Assembly: GCA_035048495.1 (NCBI GenBank)
Contig: CM068553.1
Coordinates: 12,354,520 to 12,418,519, forward strand
Direction of reading: 5' to 3'
Origin: Euptelea pleiosperma
Lineage: Eukaryota > Streptophyta > Magnoliopsida > Ranunculales > Eupteleaceae
DNA: 64,000 bases
Shown: positions 22,427 through 34,116 of the stretch, piece by piece
Numbering within the stretch: the first letter of the stretch is position 1
Layout: every line of letters begins with the position of its first letter
Notes under the pieces: model-generated
Database searches by the model: none
Told to the model about the DNA's origin: nothing
The model's input: only the letters and a program-made list of their open reading frames with translations
Translations under genes and position numbers: made by a program

Positions 22427-24125
22427 ATTTCGAATTGAGGAACAAAAAGGAATTCCTCTTTATTCTGTTTCATTGAGGTTTCTCTTTGTAATTTATGCAA
22501 TTTTTTTTTTCCTGAAATTTTGAATATTTGTCAATTGTGCATTTCATAATGTGCATTTGTTTGTTTATTTATATACTGAATGAATCGCAACACTCGGAAC
22601 GACCTCACGATTGACGACCATAATAATAAGATCAGACGGTTATTAGATTCACGTAACTGAATTTCGTCTCTAGATCTTACATTATATAAATGCATGATAA
22701 TAGATGTTAAATTAGTAAAAGAAATTCAAGATTGGTCAGGTTTGTTTATTTCTTTATCCATTCTAAAGTGGTTACAATAGATGGAAGTGCTTCAAGCATC
22801 AAGTTTACATTGTAATGAACACATTGTGGGACATGGATCAATATTTCAAGGTTGTTCATGTACCTTAAAAAAATCAAAGCTTTGGTTGAGGAATTTGTTG
22901 GTTAGAAGCAGTGGATCCTATAGATCACCTATGGTGAAACAACAATACCTTTCGAGCAACATAAAGTGGCTTGCTAGGGAATTTCAACAAAGATTGAAAC
23001 AGAGGACTGTTTGAGCGGATTTCATACTTTTCCTCTTTAAAGCTTGACATAAAGGAACTGTCAGTGGATGACCTCTAATAAACCTAGTCTCGTGGTGACA
23101 ATTGTGGGCTCAAGAGGAGCTCAGAAGCCACAATGTGAAAATGCTTTTGTTGGCATTTGGTGGTGGTGATTGGTGAAGTCCTTGTGGATTACAAGCTATG
23201 ACACCTGTATACTCCAACATGCCTAGCGTTCTAGTCATGGTTTCAAGTATTGGCCCATACTGAGGCATGTTGCTTGATATGTCTCTGTATTGACACATAT
23301 TAAAACATGATTCATATGTGATTCATGTTTCAGTGGATCACTATTCATCTTGTTTGTATCGCCTGTATGCTTCATCTTGTTTATATCGCCCATATCTGCT
23401 TTGGCTCATTGAGCCTCATTCATATCCTGAATATAATCAATCCACAATCTTCAAATTAGAACTGAAAAACCTTACCAATTTGGCCACAAATGTTAGTTTG
23501 AGGCATCATGTTAATCAGTGTGGATGAAATGATATAGTTTGCATTAACCAATAAGAATATGCAGAGTGACAAGGGCTGACAATGCACTAGTACTCACGTG
23601 AACCTTTACTTGTCATATTTATTTAGTATAAATGTCTTTATTCAACCTTGTACATTTATTTGTTTTACATTTTTTTTAATGTTTAGTGCATCCCACGGCA
23701 TCTCAGTCTCACCGCCAAACAATCCTAAGACCAAGATCAAGACCCTAAACCATGGTTCTAGTATCAAAACGGTACAAAAATAATATTGGTATTGGTTATT
23801 GCATGGTTACTTCGAACATCTTTCATTTTCTATTGTACTATTTGGCTTAATTTCTTAACTTCTAACAGTTTCCTTATTTGTTTTGTGAACAAAAATGCAT
23901 TATTTTGTAACAAATATTACTGTAAATAAATTCGTGAATGTTGGAAGTTTCATTGATTACATGCAAAAAATGGTACTTTGCTTAGAATAATTAAAAATTG
24001 AAGCCTGGTATACATGTTGGATGGAACACTCGTATGTGTCTTGGATTTTAAGAAATGAGGAGTTGTATCCCATTTCTTGTGTCCGAGTCTGAATCTTTAT
24101 TCCTTTTTAGAAATCTTAGATTACA
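22427..24125. other. Downstream flank of the phosphatase gene
   Basis: The first 150 bp are T-rich and probably contain the 3' UTR; no canonical AATAAA is visible, and ATGAAT at about 22578 is a weak candidate. A 77-codon frame at 22781-23014 has no recognisable domain. Beyond that the sequence is anonymous. Confidence 0.45.
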
Positions 24126-24593
24126 TGATGTAGGGGAATCATGTCATAGTGATCCCAAGCTACACCAAATCCGTGAAGAGAATCTAAGCCAGTAGACCCC
24201 ATAATAGTAGCTTAAGATTTGTTCTACTTTAATTAGGAATTTCTTTTTTAGGAAATTAATTATGATTGCTTAACTTGGTTAGAAATTTCTATTAGTTTCT
24301 AAAATTAGATTAGGAAGTAAAATTTTAGGAGAATTAGGAAAGTTGGGTTTTCAGAATTCTATAAATATATGTAATGGGAGAACCCCAGGGATGGAGATTA
24401 TTTAGTTGAATGAAGATTTATTTTCTTTTAGGAATGATTTCCAATTTTGCCAGGTGGGATGCCTGGAACAGAAGAGTGATTCTTCCCGAAGGAGTGACTC
24501 CTTCAAACCCAGAAGAGTGATTCCTTCAAACCCGGTGGAGTGATTTCACCAAAACCCTTATTCGATCACAGAACTCGTGCCAGTCCTGCATCA
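24126..24593 (+). repeat. Left LTR of the TRIM-like element
   Basis: A 468-bp LTR. Near its 3' part are short repeats of a GAGTGATTCCTTCAAACCC type (about 24470-24545). It lacks the 99-bp insertion of the right LTR and so preserves the empty site (CTATAAA|TATATGTAAT). Confidence 0.85.
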
Positions 24594-24899
24594 AATTTGG
24601 TCTCAGAGTGGAATCTATCACCTGAGTTCACATCGCCAACGTTTATTACTGTAGATCGCCGTTGGAATATATCGCGAAAAAGAAAAAGAAAATGCAGCCA
24701 CCATTGTAACCCCATTACAGCCACCATAGCAGCCCCATTGCAACCACCATTGCAGCGACCTTGCAGCCACCATTGTTGATCGTGTGGGAAAGCCACCTTT
24801 CAAGCATGTTCTTCTTGTCGGAGTTTCGCCGACCACCTGATTTTATTTTTAAGATGATGGAATTAAATTCGAGGTCGAATTTTTTCTATCAGAAGGGTT

Positions 24900-25503
24900 T
24901 GATGCAGGAGCATCATGCCACAGTGGTCCCGATCTACAGCCGAATCAGTGAAGAGAATCTAAGCCGGTGGACCCCACAACAATAGCTTAAGATTTGTTCT
25001 ATTTTAATTAGGAATTTCTTTTTTTGGAAGTTAATTATGATTGTTTAACTTGGTTAGAAATTTCTATTAATTTCTAAAATTAGATCATGAAGTTTGCTTA
25101 TTTTTATAAGTAGAATTTTAGGAGAATTAGGAAAGTTAGGATTTCAGAATTCTATAAATCTATACTACTTTAAAGCCAGAACCTAGGTTGGGGCATGCCC
25201 TCTTACACGGGCTTCTCAAGATGCTCACTCACGTGCAATGCACGTGTCACCCCTTAGTATATGTAATGGGAGAACCTTAAGGATGGAGATTATTTAGTTG
25301 AATAAAAATTTATTTTCTTTTGGGAGTAATTTCAAATTTTGCTGAGTGAGATGCTTGGAACAGAAGAGTGATTCTTCGCAAATGAGTGATTCCTTCAAAC
25401 CCGGAAAAGTGATTCTTCCCGAAGGAGTGATTCCTTCAAACTTGATGGAGCAATTTCACCAAAACCCCTATTCGATCGCAAAACCCTTGCTCATCCTGCA
25501 TCA
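24900..25503 (+). repeat. Right LTR of the TRIM-like element
   Basis: A 604-bp LTR, longer than its partner mainly because of a 99-bp Helitron-like insertion at 25159-25257 and a short AT-rich insertion near 25090-25110. Otherwise it is closely similar to the left LTR. Point differences show the insertion is not very recent. Confidence 0.85.
25159..25257 (+). mobile_element. 99-bp Helitron-like micro-element
   Basis: The segment begins TCTATACTACTTT and ends CCCCTTAG, between A and T. A strong hairpin, CACGTGCAATGCACGTG (25230-25246), lies 11 bp before the end. Comparison with the left LTR shows a clean insertion with no target duplication. The last four bases TTAG deviate from CTRR by one base. 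It is far below autonomous size and must have been moved in trans. Confidence 0.75.
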
Positions 25504-25790
25504 TTTACACTATCGTAGTTGCTTCTTGTACGTCTTGGTCCCCATGCTACTAATGATGTAAGACTGTCCAGAACCATTGGTAAGAGGGTAGATGATTTGG
25601 ACATTGGACGGATAGATAGACTGAGTCGCACAATCCTTGGAGATCAGATTGATGGAGTCTCATCGTGGTCTGAACTTTCAGTTGATTGGAGTCTTACCAC
25701 TCAAGAAATAATCAGATATGTTTCACCGCTATTTACAACAATAGAGCAGTAAAATAAATTCTCCATTCAATTGCTTAAAGTAAGAGAGGT

Positions 25791-26230
25791 TACATGTATT
25801 TATAAAGGTATAGGACCTTCCCTCAATAATACTTCTAATCCTAATAACAACTGATTAAGCAACTACTCCAATTAGAAACTCAAAAAAAAAAAAAAAAAAA
25901 AAAAAAATAGAAACATTTTTAATAATACACTTAGGTGCTGTTTGGTAAAACTTAATTTCAAACCTTAAGTTTGAAACTGGGGCATTCAGACCGTTTAGTA
26001 AACACCTGAATTTACATGTATTTATAAAGGTATAGGACCTTCCCTCAGTAATACTTCTAATCCTAATAACAACTGATTAAGCAACTACTCCAATTAGAAA
26101 CTCTAAAAAAAAAGAAAAATAATAGAAACATTTTTAATAATACACTTAGGTGGTGTTTGCTAAAACTTAATTTCAAACCTTAAGTTTGAAACTAGGACAT
26201 TCAGACCATTTAGTAACCACCTGAATTCAG
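25791..26230 (+). repeat. 222-bp tandem duplication
   Basis: TACATGTATTTATAAAGGTA occurs at 25791 and again at 26013, and the following 200 bp match almost base for base. The main difference is the length of an A-run (about 31 in copy 1, about 9 in copy 2). The duplication includes the left end of a MITE. Confidence 0.88.
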
Positions 26231-26558
26231 TAGCACTGAAATTAAGTGATTTTTTTTTAATTCATTCCCCCTCCCCACTTATGCGGTAAGACATTTTGGT
26301 TGAATGCGGTAAGTAATGGAATCTTTAAAAAGATTCTAAGAATCTCTCAGAAATACCCAATATAGATTTGTATCAAAGCTTTCTGTATAAAATGCTTACA
26401 AAAATGTCCTAATAAACATTTTAACATACCCAATATGGCCTTGTCTTAATTTTCAGACACAAGGACTTTTGCCAAACAATCTAAATTTACAAAAATTCAG
26501 CACTTAAATTAAGCACTTTAAGCTTTCAGTACTGAAATTAAGTTTTACCAAACACACG
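25935..26558 (+). mobile_element. hAT-like MITE with internally duplicated left end
   Basis: The left end GTGCTGTTTGGTAAAACTTA and the right end TAAGTTTTACCAAACACACG are inverted copies. The left end is present twice because of the 222-bp tandem duplication. TTTGGTAAAACTTAATTTC-type termini are typical of plant hAT MITEs. I could not identify a clean target duplication. Confidence 0.65.
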
Positions 26559-27299
26559 ACTCTTACGACTTTTTAAATTCTAGTCCTACTACAATTAGAA
26601 ACTAACCTACTACAATTAGAAACTAACTCAAATTGGAAACTAACCTTCTAGGACTCTAATTTAAGAAACTAACTAGGACACTAAAATAGAAACTAAATAA
26701 CTAGAGAATGGGACCATTGGACTGCTGGAGTAGGCCTTTAAATGGGCTGAAAGTGGACTGCACCATGGGCCTGTTGAGTGCTGTTAATAGGTCTCCGGAT
26801 GGGCTGAATATGGACTGTCCAGAAGCCCACTTCTTTCTCCTCTTGTAGGCCCACCACTTCTCTTGAGAGGTTGATTAGGTGTAGCGCAAATGCATCAAAG
26901 CCTAGATGCTCTTGCATCAACTAAGCTTTATGCATGTAGCTTACTGAAGTGAATATTTGAGAGACTGGGGGCTTTGAAAGATGAATTTGACTCAAGGTAG
27001 TGGTCACAAATTTTGAGATTTATTGATGGTTTACTTTGTTGGAATAGGAAGTTATTAATAATCTCTAGAGGCATATATATGCTCGTTAAGTCCATTAACC
27101 CTATCACCATACCTTGGAGATAATTGATGGTTAGATGGTCTAGATCACAGTGATCACCTTAGGTCAACTAATCCTACCCTAATCCTCATGTGAGTTGCAC
27201 AGTAAAGATTGATTGGACCTTCTCTTTTGTCTCAACCTTATTTTGAGTTACCATGCCTCCTTAAGTCATATGTTCCTTAGAGCTTAGTGAGTGTCATAG
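26559..27299. other. Intergenic sequence with short direct repeats
   Basis: About 26575-26700 has several imperfect copies of a CTACAATTAGAAACTAAC unit, resembling LTR material. The rest is anonymous. Confidence 0.5.
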
Positions 27300-27935
27300 T
27301 CGTTTCCATATAGGTTGCAACTCAATGTGTTTTTATTGCGGTCCAATATCACCACTTTTAATGGTGCATAACTACTTAATCATTGCAAGAGTTGTGTACC
27401 GGTCTGTTGGTTCATTTTAATGTCAGATCTTCATGAACGTTTTTATCCAAACAACATTGATTGCAATAATTCTACAGTCTCATATTCTGCTTCCATTTTA
27501 TGTCTACGCTGGCCATTCCATTCAATTTTGTCATTTTTCATTGAAGGGAGCTATTTTCTTGGTTGAGTTTTGCTCCTGTTTGTAGGTGATTTGTGGCTTT
27601 ACAAATGTCCATTTTAAATTTCTTTAGAATGCTTTTTAAGTAAGATTCCTGGGATAGACTTAGTTTTTTCACACTTCCATGATATTTTTACCTTAGTACA
27701 ACTAATGCTTCACCCGTGCCTTTCATTTTGCATTGGGCTTTTAAGCGAACTTTGGTTTTTCACGGTTAACTCTAAAATGCTTCCAGCTATCAATATGCTA
27801 TCTACATGTAGTGACAACTTGACAAAGGGGCTTTCATTAACCCAAGACCATACACAATCTATTGGCTGGTCATTATATACATTGATCCCTGTTATGATGT
27901 TGTCATGTTCAAAATCGTATTCTGTCACGTTATGA
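27300..27935 (-). pseudogene. Ty1/Copia polymerase remnant
   Basis: On the - strand, 27928-27710 contains FVKLSLHVDSILIAG, a decayed form of the Copia reverse-transcriptase FVxLYVDDxLIAG block. Just downstream (about 27640-27545), LSQESYLKSILKKFKMDICK matches the conserved LxQxxYIxKxLxRFNMxxCK segment. Further down are weak traces of the RNase H end. Frameshifts and stops are frequent. The key YVDD is degraded to HVDS, so the copy is inactive. Confidence 0.68.
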
Positions 27936-29270
27936 AAAATGTAAGTATGTTGATATAAGAAAAGGGAAACATGTTGAGTTACATTGCTTCTAACAGTTCA
28001 GTGGCCTAAAGTGTAAGGTGCAAGTCTCATGAGCACACTTTTTAATGAATATAAAAATAAAAGTAAGTAAATAATAGGATAAATTCAATAAAAAAGAGAA
28101 TTTAGGAAAAAATATGAAAAAAAAACAAAATGTTGATTTATTTCATATGGGGAGGGGGGGAGACTTTTTAACATATTAAAAGGCATCAAAGGTGTGAAGC
28201 ATATACGTTTCTTAAAGTCCCAGTACATGAGGCATGAGCCTCAGGCCGTTTTGGCGAAGCCTTGCCTCAAGTGAGCCTTGAGGCATAAGCCTCTAATTCC
28301 TTTCAAAACAATGCTTCTAACTTAAATGAAATGTATTTTCAAATGACTGTATGGCGTTATTTCAAAGGACATGATTTTATGGACCCTGTGCTATGAGTTC
28401 AGCATATGTGACATATACTGAGAGTCTGGGACCTATAAGCATTTGATGTAATGTATCTTTGGCTTAATGGTTTAGTGGGAGATGTTAGATGTGTACCCAA
28501 AAGTTTTTTATTGGAGAGGACACCTTACCTACCTTGAATCATAGAATTTGACTTTAAAGTCCATAGTATCCGACATGTCATTTTTCTTAGGCTGCTCTCG
28601 TAGAGTCATTATTGTTTGGAGGCTCAACAGTACAGAGACTCTTATTATGCATTTGCTACTTGTGTTCCAGGAACTACTAAGTTCCTAGAGATGGGCAGCA
28701 TTTAACACCTTGCATCTTGGCCTTCTTGGGCCTAGGTGATTGTTTGGTCTCCACTGATGCTCCCCGAGAGGCTGCCTACATTATACTGTAGAAAATCACC
28801 AACCCAACCGTTACAAACATCATTTGTCCCTTTTTTTATAAAAAGAATGCTTACGTTGCTGTACCTAAGTCCAAGCAGGAAGCTTTCTTCCAATTTATTT
28901 GCAGATCAAAATAACTCATGGGCTGTCTTGGAATTTTTGCATTGGAGAGCAAAAATTATCATTTCTTGGTCGTGAGATTGGTTTCTGTTTTGACAGACTA
29001 AAGTGGGAAGTTGCTAGAATTGCTTGCAACCCAGTAAAGTGAAGAAGATTTAGATGTATTATGCAATACTTATGAATACTCAAGGTGTCTAGATATTTTT
29101 TCTTTTGCATTCTTGGTTGATTTTCTTTTAAGAAAATGGAATTCCTGCGTGTTGGGTGGAAAGCTATAACCTGGGAATTGGTTGTTATAAGCACCATGTA
29201 GCAGGAATAGTAAAAAATGCCTTGATCTTTTATTTGTTATTATTGTTCCCTTTCTTTTGATCAGTGAAAG
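27936..29270. other. Intergenic sequence, possible degraded coding fragment
   Basis: Around 28575-28975 broken frames give strings such as LFGGSTVQRLL and YKKNAYVAVPKSKQEAFFQF that look coding-like, but I cannot assign them to a family. A transposon or gene relic is possible. Confidence 0.35.
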
Positions 29271-29517
29271 CACTTTTAATGTTGGAAACAAATTTAAGAT
29301 TATATTACAAAAAAATGGTGGGAGATAAGATTGGGAATCAAGCACCACTCATGACTCATGAGAGTTACGACTAGATAGAGAGAACAGACAAAACACTTTT
29401 AAGGTTGGAAACAAATTTAAGATTATATTACAAAAAAAAATGGTGGGAGATAAGATTGGGAATCAAGCACCACTCATGACTCATGAGAGTTACGACTAGA
29501 TAGAGAGAACGGACATA
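29271..29517 (+). repeat. 123-bp tandem duplication
   Basis: CACTTTTAATGTTGGAAACA (29271) and CACTTTTAAGGTTGGAAACA (29394) start two almost identical successive copies containing CACTCATGACTCATGAGAG. They differ by a few substitutions and the length of an A-run. Confidence 0.9.
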
Positions 29518-31339
29518 ACCTATTTTGATAGTTGCAATGGCGTACACTGGGAAAGCATGTGGTGATATAACTTATTAGGGACAAGTAACCTTAGAAAGAT
29601 TATACTTGAGGCAACACAATTGTATTAAGATGAGTTTGATGAGGAGAATTCTGTGCCACCGTATTCAGAAAATTGAATAGAAGTATTGGAAATGATGCAT
29701 CAAGCATTGTTCGGATTCAATCAATTACTTGGGACCCAGATTATCATTTCAACTATGACATTGACAGGAGTGTTGTCATATCATGTTGACAATTTCTTAT
29801 TCAAATGTTAGAACTCGGGTGGATATTATTTGTTGCTTTTCAAATGTTAGTTTGGTTCAGCCATAATGTGTAGTTTGTACTGAATTATGCTAATTTGTTA
29901 TGTTAATCTTAGTCTGGTTCCACTATAATGTGAACTTTAAACTGAATGTTATGTTTATTTTATGTTAATCAAAGCTTACTTCTTTTGCACAAACTGCACA
30001 GCACATATAGGTTGGTACAGATTACAATAGTGAAGTCTCTCTGTTCCACATTCATAATGCTCTCCTGAGTTGTTTCCCAATTGCTTTTGCTTCATCGTCC
30101 TTATTCTCTCTGATATGACACCAAGGGGCATCAAATTTTGAAAAGAAAGTTGTTGTTTCTTTCCATGTAGCTTGATGTACACCACATGTATAGAACTTGA
30201 GCTTTTGAGTCAGAGGGGAGGGGTGTTGGGATGGGGGAAGGAGGCCTTTTGCTAGGAGAGCAGTCCTTTTTGAATAACTTTCCGCCAAAATCATCGATAC
30301 CAATTTGGTGTGTTTGCAGATCTTCACAATGTATTGGGCTCCATCTCACTCATGCACCAATTAAACATCTCAAATAACACGTACTCATGAATTATAGGGT
30401 TCTCCTCACACTGTTCAAAGGCTTCCAGACAAAGCTTGAAGCAACACACCTTTGGAGAAGAGTTTGTGCTTGTTTCATGAAGAACATATTCAAGAACAAT
30501 TTTCAGACCTCTAGGTCAATGACCAAAACAAACAGTTTTTGGAGATAATTTGAGATCCTGGCAGGATAGATTGTAAGCAGGGTCTTCCATCATCAGACTA
30601 ACACATAATTTGTGTTGAGGGGGTGAAATCCTAGTTGCTAAGCTCGCGAATAATTCACCCACTACTGTAGATTTATTATTATTATTTTTGTTAAATAAGT
30701 TTATATATGGCCAAACTATGTTTGGAAAAAATTGCGAATTTTTGGGCTAAAAAAAAAAATTTGGTCAATTTTTAGAATGACAAGGCTAAATTATATGAGA
30801 AAATTTTTGAAGCAGTGGCCAATCACACGGTGCCACAATCTGCTGTTGCTTTTGCCAAAGAAGGGTCAGATTCGCCATTTGATGTTGGAAAATCTCCCAC
30901 AGCAAAAAACCCTCCGTGTTGTGCCTATCAAAAAAAAAAAAAAAAACACTTGTGTGACGTGAGCATATGTTTTGTAGATTCCCTTATGGACTGGACTGCT
31001 CGGTTTTATTTTTATATTTTTACAGAATGAGATTGATTGGAAGGATGCGGTCAGCCATTAGGGTCGTTTTCTTTGAAAACAAAGAACTAGGTGGAGCTCA
31101 TCAACCGGTGGGTCACACCCTGCACGTGGGCTTATTTTGCAGGTAAAGTGGTAGTAGACTGTCATTGGGGTCCACCTAAAGGGTACCTTAGATTCCTCCC
31201 ATTTCACTTGATTAGCTGTGCATATAACCTACGACCTCAGGATCCTGGAACATAGCATCTGTCAATCGGATTCCACCCCAGCTACAGCATTGTTAATAAT
31301 TGAAGAGTTTGAAATTAACAAGAGACCAGTGTGCAATTT
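29518..31339. other. Intergenic sequence without a recognised gene
   Basis: Contains A-runs and short - strand frames (30349-29976) with no known domain. No repeat borders resolved. Confidence 0.45.
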
Positions 31340-32330
31340 GTGGATTCGTCGGTAACGTTACAACGTCACACCGTTACAATTGCGACCGTTATATTGACCG
31401 GCCGGGTCAAAAAATAACAGTTAAATAACGGACAACGCCCTTATTTTCAATACCAAAGAAAGTGACGGAGTTGGAGTGTACGTCAAGAGAGTTTATTCAG
31501 GTCATGGATAACGAAGTCGAAAATACATATTATATATGGCCGGGATATGTCACGCTTTCATGACTAATATAACTATCAACGCGGCCCACATGCAGATGAG
31601 TTAAGGGCTTCGATGATATTCTTCTCAACATGGATATCAACCTCCTAAAAACTCAAGCCGGTTTCAACATTTGTGGCTTTATGAAAAGTGGATTGCAAGT
31701 TGAATTTTGGTCTATATCTGACGAAGTTTTAGATATTGCTGATTTTTTAGCCGGGATAAAGTTACTATTTTTTTTTACTTATAAAATGACACGAGGTTGT
31801 GGGGACCACACGCAGATGATTAGGGCTTTATTTTTTTTTTTTTCTTGAGGATGAGATCTTAACCATGGAGATCTCCTCACAAAAAATCAGCAATTTCTAA
31901 AATTTCTAACCCTATCAAATATGAACCTAAAATGTTGGAATGGGCTGATTTTTCAACTTTCAACCTCGCAGAAACCTAACCAGTAGCTACATGAAAAAGT
32001 GGATTGGATTTCAAGTTGAAATGTTCTGACCTGCTATTTTTATTGTTAACTTTAGCTCCACATTTGATAGGGTTCGAAGTTTCAGAAAGTGCTGATTTTT
32101 TTTATAAGGATGATCTCCATTGTGATAAGATCATCATCACAAAAGATTAGCCCTTATCTTATGCATGTGTGGGCCCCATGGCCATTAGTCATCATATTAG
32201 TCCAAAAAACATTAGTCATGGAGATCCTCCTCACAAAAAAATTAGTTCTTAACTCGTGCATGTGTGTGGCCATTAGTCAAAAAGCATTAGTCATAGTATC
32301 CCAGCCCATATATCATGCTTTTTGACTTAT
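31340..32330 (+). repeat. Eroded MITE A and C pieces
   Basis: About 31345-31450 holds family A strings (GTTACAACGTCACACCGTTAC, TAACGGACAACGCCC). About 31845-32330 holds degraded family C strings (GATCTCCTCACAAAAAATCAG, GATGATCTCCATTGTGATAAG). Three short reading frames here are repeat-derived. Confidence 0.55.
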
Positions 32331-32499
32331 AAAATAACACAGTCGTGGAGACCACATGCAGATGAGTTAAGGGCTTATTTTTGGTGAAGATGGTCCAAAA
32401 AAATTCAACTTACAATCCACTTTTCATGGGGATAAAGATGTTGAAATGTGGTGGTTTTTTTTTTTTTTACCTGTTTTTAAAGAAGAAAATGGTTTCGAT

Positions 32500-32619
32500 G
32501 GATGCGCAACACAAGGACTTCCCAAGAAGTCACACATCCTAGTATTACTCTCATCCAAGCACGCTTAAATGCAGAGTTCTGATGGGATCCAGTGCATTAG
32601 TGCTGGTACGATTGCACCT
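32500..32619 (-). pseudogene. 5S rRNA-derived sequence (5S pseudogene or Cassandra-type LTR fragment)
   Basis: The reverse complement of this 120-bp stretch matches plant 5S rRNA along its whole length. Recognisable blocks include ACCAGCACTAATGCACTGGA, TCCCATCAGAACTC, TTTAAGCGTGCTTGGATGAG and TTCTTGGGAAGTCC. The internal-promoter A-box segment AAGCGTGCTTGG is intact. Many differences from the plant 5S sequence as I remember it are C-to-T or G-to-A (for example CACCGG to CACTGG), as expected for methylated, decaying DNA. It is a single copy, not part of a 5S array. Cassandra retrotransposons carry such a domain in their LTRs, but I see no clear LTR ends here. Confidence 0.85.
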
Positions 32620-32814
32620 ATATTGAGAAGAATATCATAAAAAAAAAAATCAGACCTTAACCCGTCGTTTTATTTTTCCTTTAAAAAATAAATATAACGA
32701 CACAAAATAGATAAATCTATTCTAAAAAATGAATTTCTTTTTTTTTTAAATAAGCAAAAGTGAGTTTTATTTTAAGTTTAAAAAAAAAATGTAAAATTAA
32801 CTAGTAGTTGTTTC

Positions 32815-33075
32815 AAATAGTTGAATAGTTCATGTTTCTTTTGCAACGTCTTGGAAAAAGCGGAGTTATAAAACGTATTTAATGGAAATAACAGACTTTT
32901 TTTTTGAGAAAATAGCGTCCGTTATTTTCTAAGCGTCAAACGGTTCTTAACGTAATGGGCTTCGGGCAATACCGTTTTAATGGCGTTATTTTAAACCATG
33001 GTTTGGAATAGTTGAATAATTGGTGTTTTTTTTTTGCGACGTCTTGGAAAAACAGGAGCTATAAACACATTCATT
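32815..33075 (+). repeat. Short direct duplication bracketing a family A fragment
   Basis: The stretch CAAATAGTTGAATAGTTCATG...CGTCTTGGAAAAAGCGGAG (32815-32870) recurs as GGAATAGTTGAATAATTGGTG...CGTCTTGGAAAAACAGGAG (33005-33060). A truncated family A element (about 32880-33000, ending GTTATTTTAAACCATGG) lies between the two. Confidence 0.65.
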
Positions 33076-33429
33076 TCGAAAACTCTGGACCACACTAGGG
33101 CCGGAATAGGGCAGTAAGATCAGATACAGCATTTTGGTGGAAGATTGTCCTTCTGATCAGGATTTACAGAGTAGAAGACACCTTACGATCTTGGCCTTTA
33201 GGTAATGTGAAGAGCAACTCCCTCTGAAGGTAGTTTTGACTCGTACGGAGATATTGAATACTGGGTCAATGTGACAGTGCTGATCCTTATTTTGTATGCT
33301 TGCTTATGGCGTTTTGGGCTGCACCCACAAAATGTTGTCAAATTGTGATGCACGCGCCTCCTTGTATGAGCTGAGATAACTCAGTGAGCTGAGTCCCGTG
33401 TAATATCGCGGTTCACTTTTGCTCGACAC

Positions 33430-33540
33430 TAGGGGTGTCAATGGGTCGGTTCCTGTTCGGTTTGGTTTGGTTCCAGTTCTTTTTAAATTGGTTCCCAAAA
33501 ATGTGGAATCGGAACTGGTGTTTTAAGTTCCGGTTAAACA
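33430..33540 (+). mobile_element. Truncated TAGGGGTGTCAATGGG-type hAT MITE end
   Basis: The left end TAGGGGTGTCAATGGGTCGG is a widespread plant hAT terminal motif and resembles family F. The matching right end is missing; sequence runs into the family G element. Confidence 0.5.
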
Positions 33541-33560
33541 GGTAAAATTGACTCAGCATG

Positions 33561-34116
33561 TCGTCTCTGCACCATCAGATACAACTTGAAAAATATATTT
33601 TTAAACTTTTTAATTTGAGGGTGTTTGGAATCTGGATTGCCATTTTTAGACTTGGAGAAGTCTTTTTTTTCTACAAAATGACTTCTTCCAAAATAATAGA
33701 TTGTTTGGAATTGGATGACCGCCATTTTTTTAAAAGTATTTATTCCATAAATAATTTTAAGTCAAAAAGTCTTTTTATAAAAATGGCTGAAAGCTGTTTT
33801 TCACGTAAAAATAAAAAGACTTTTATAAAATTTTGCTAGGTCAATGAACATAATAAACAAAGAAACAGATTTTGGTCCCCTTCCAAAAAAAAATAAAGAC
33901 ATTACAGTGGTGGGGCCCACTAAAAGAAGATAAAAGACATTTTGCATTAAGGATGATCCAAACAACCTTTTTAAGAAAAATGCATTTTCAAAAATAAAAT
34001 TTCAGAAAAAAAAAAGTCATTTTTCTAAATAAATATTTTTTGAAAAATGGCGAACTAAACACCCCTAAAATTTACGAAAACATATTTTTTCGAGGTGTAT
34101 CTGATAGTGCAGATAT
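33561..34116 (+). mobile_element. MITE family G with a nested GTGTTTGG-type MITE
   Basis: Outer ends CGTCTCTGCACCATCAGATA and GTATCTGATAGTGCAGATA are inverted copies. Inside them, GGGTGTTTGGAATCTGGATT and GAACTAAACACCCCT form a second pair (about 33615-34072), suggesting a hAT-like MITE inserted in it. No gene is seen. Confidence 0.62.

Larger units (their letters stand above)
24126..25503 (+). mobile_element. Small non-autonomous LTR retrotransposon (TRIM-like)
   Basis: Two similar direct repeats (24126-24593 and 24900-25503) bracket a 306-bp interior. LTR ends are TGATGCAGGA/TCCTGCATCA, with a variant TGATGTAGG at the left. Four bases after the left LTR, TGGTCTCAGAGT (24598-24609) matches the initiator-Met tRNA primer site TGGTATCAGAGC at 10 of 12 positions. 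TTACA flanks the element (24121-24125 and 25505-25509, with one extra T on the right). The interior has a short GCAGCCACCATTG-type repeat (24694-24776) and no gag or pol. Total length is about 1.38 kb. Confidence 0.85.

Noticed and set aside
22781..23014. 77-codon frame downstream of the phosphatase gene
   Set aside because: No recognisable family, no supporting splice or neighbour context; left unannotated.
24540..24836. Frames rich in His/Thr or Gly/Trp over the GCAGCCACC repeat
   Set aside because: They come from the short repeat in the interior of the TRIM-like element and occur on both strands; no domain.
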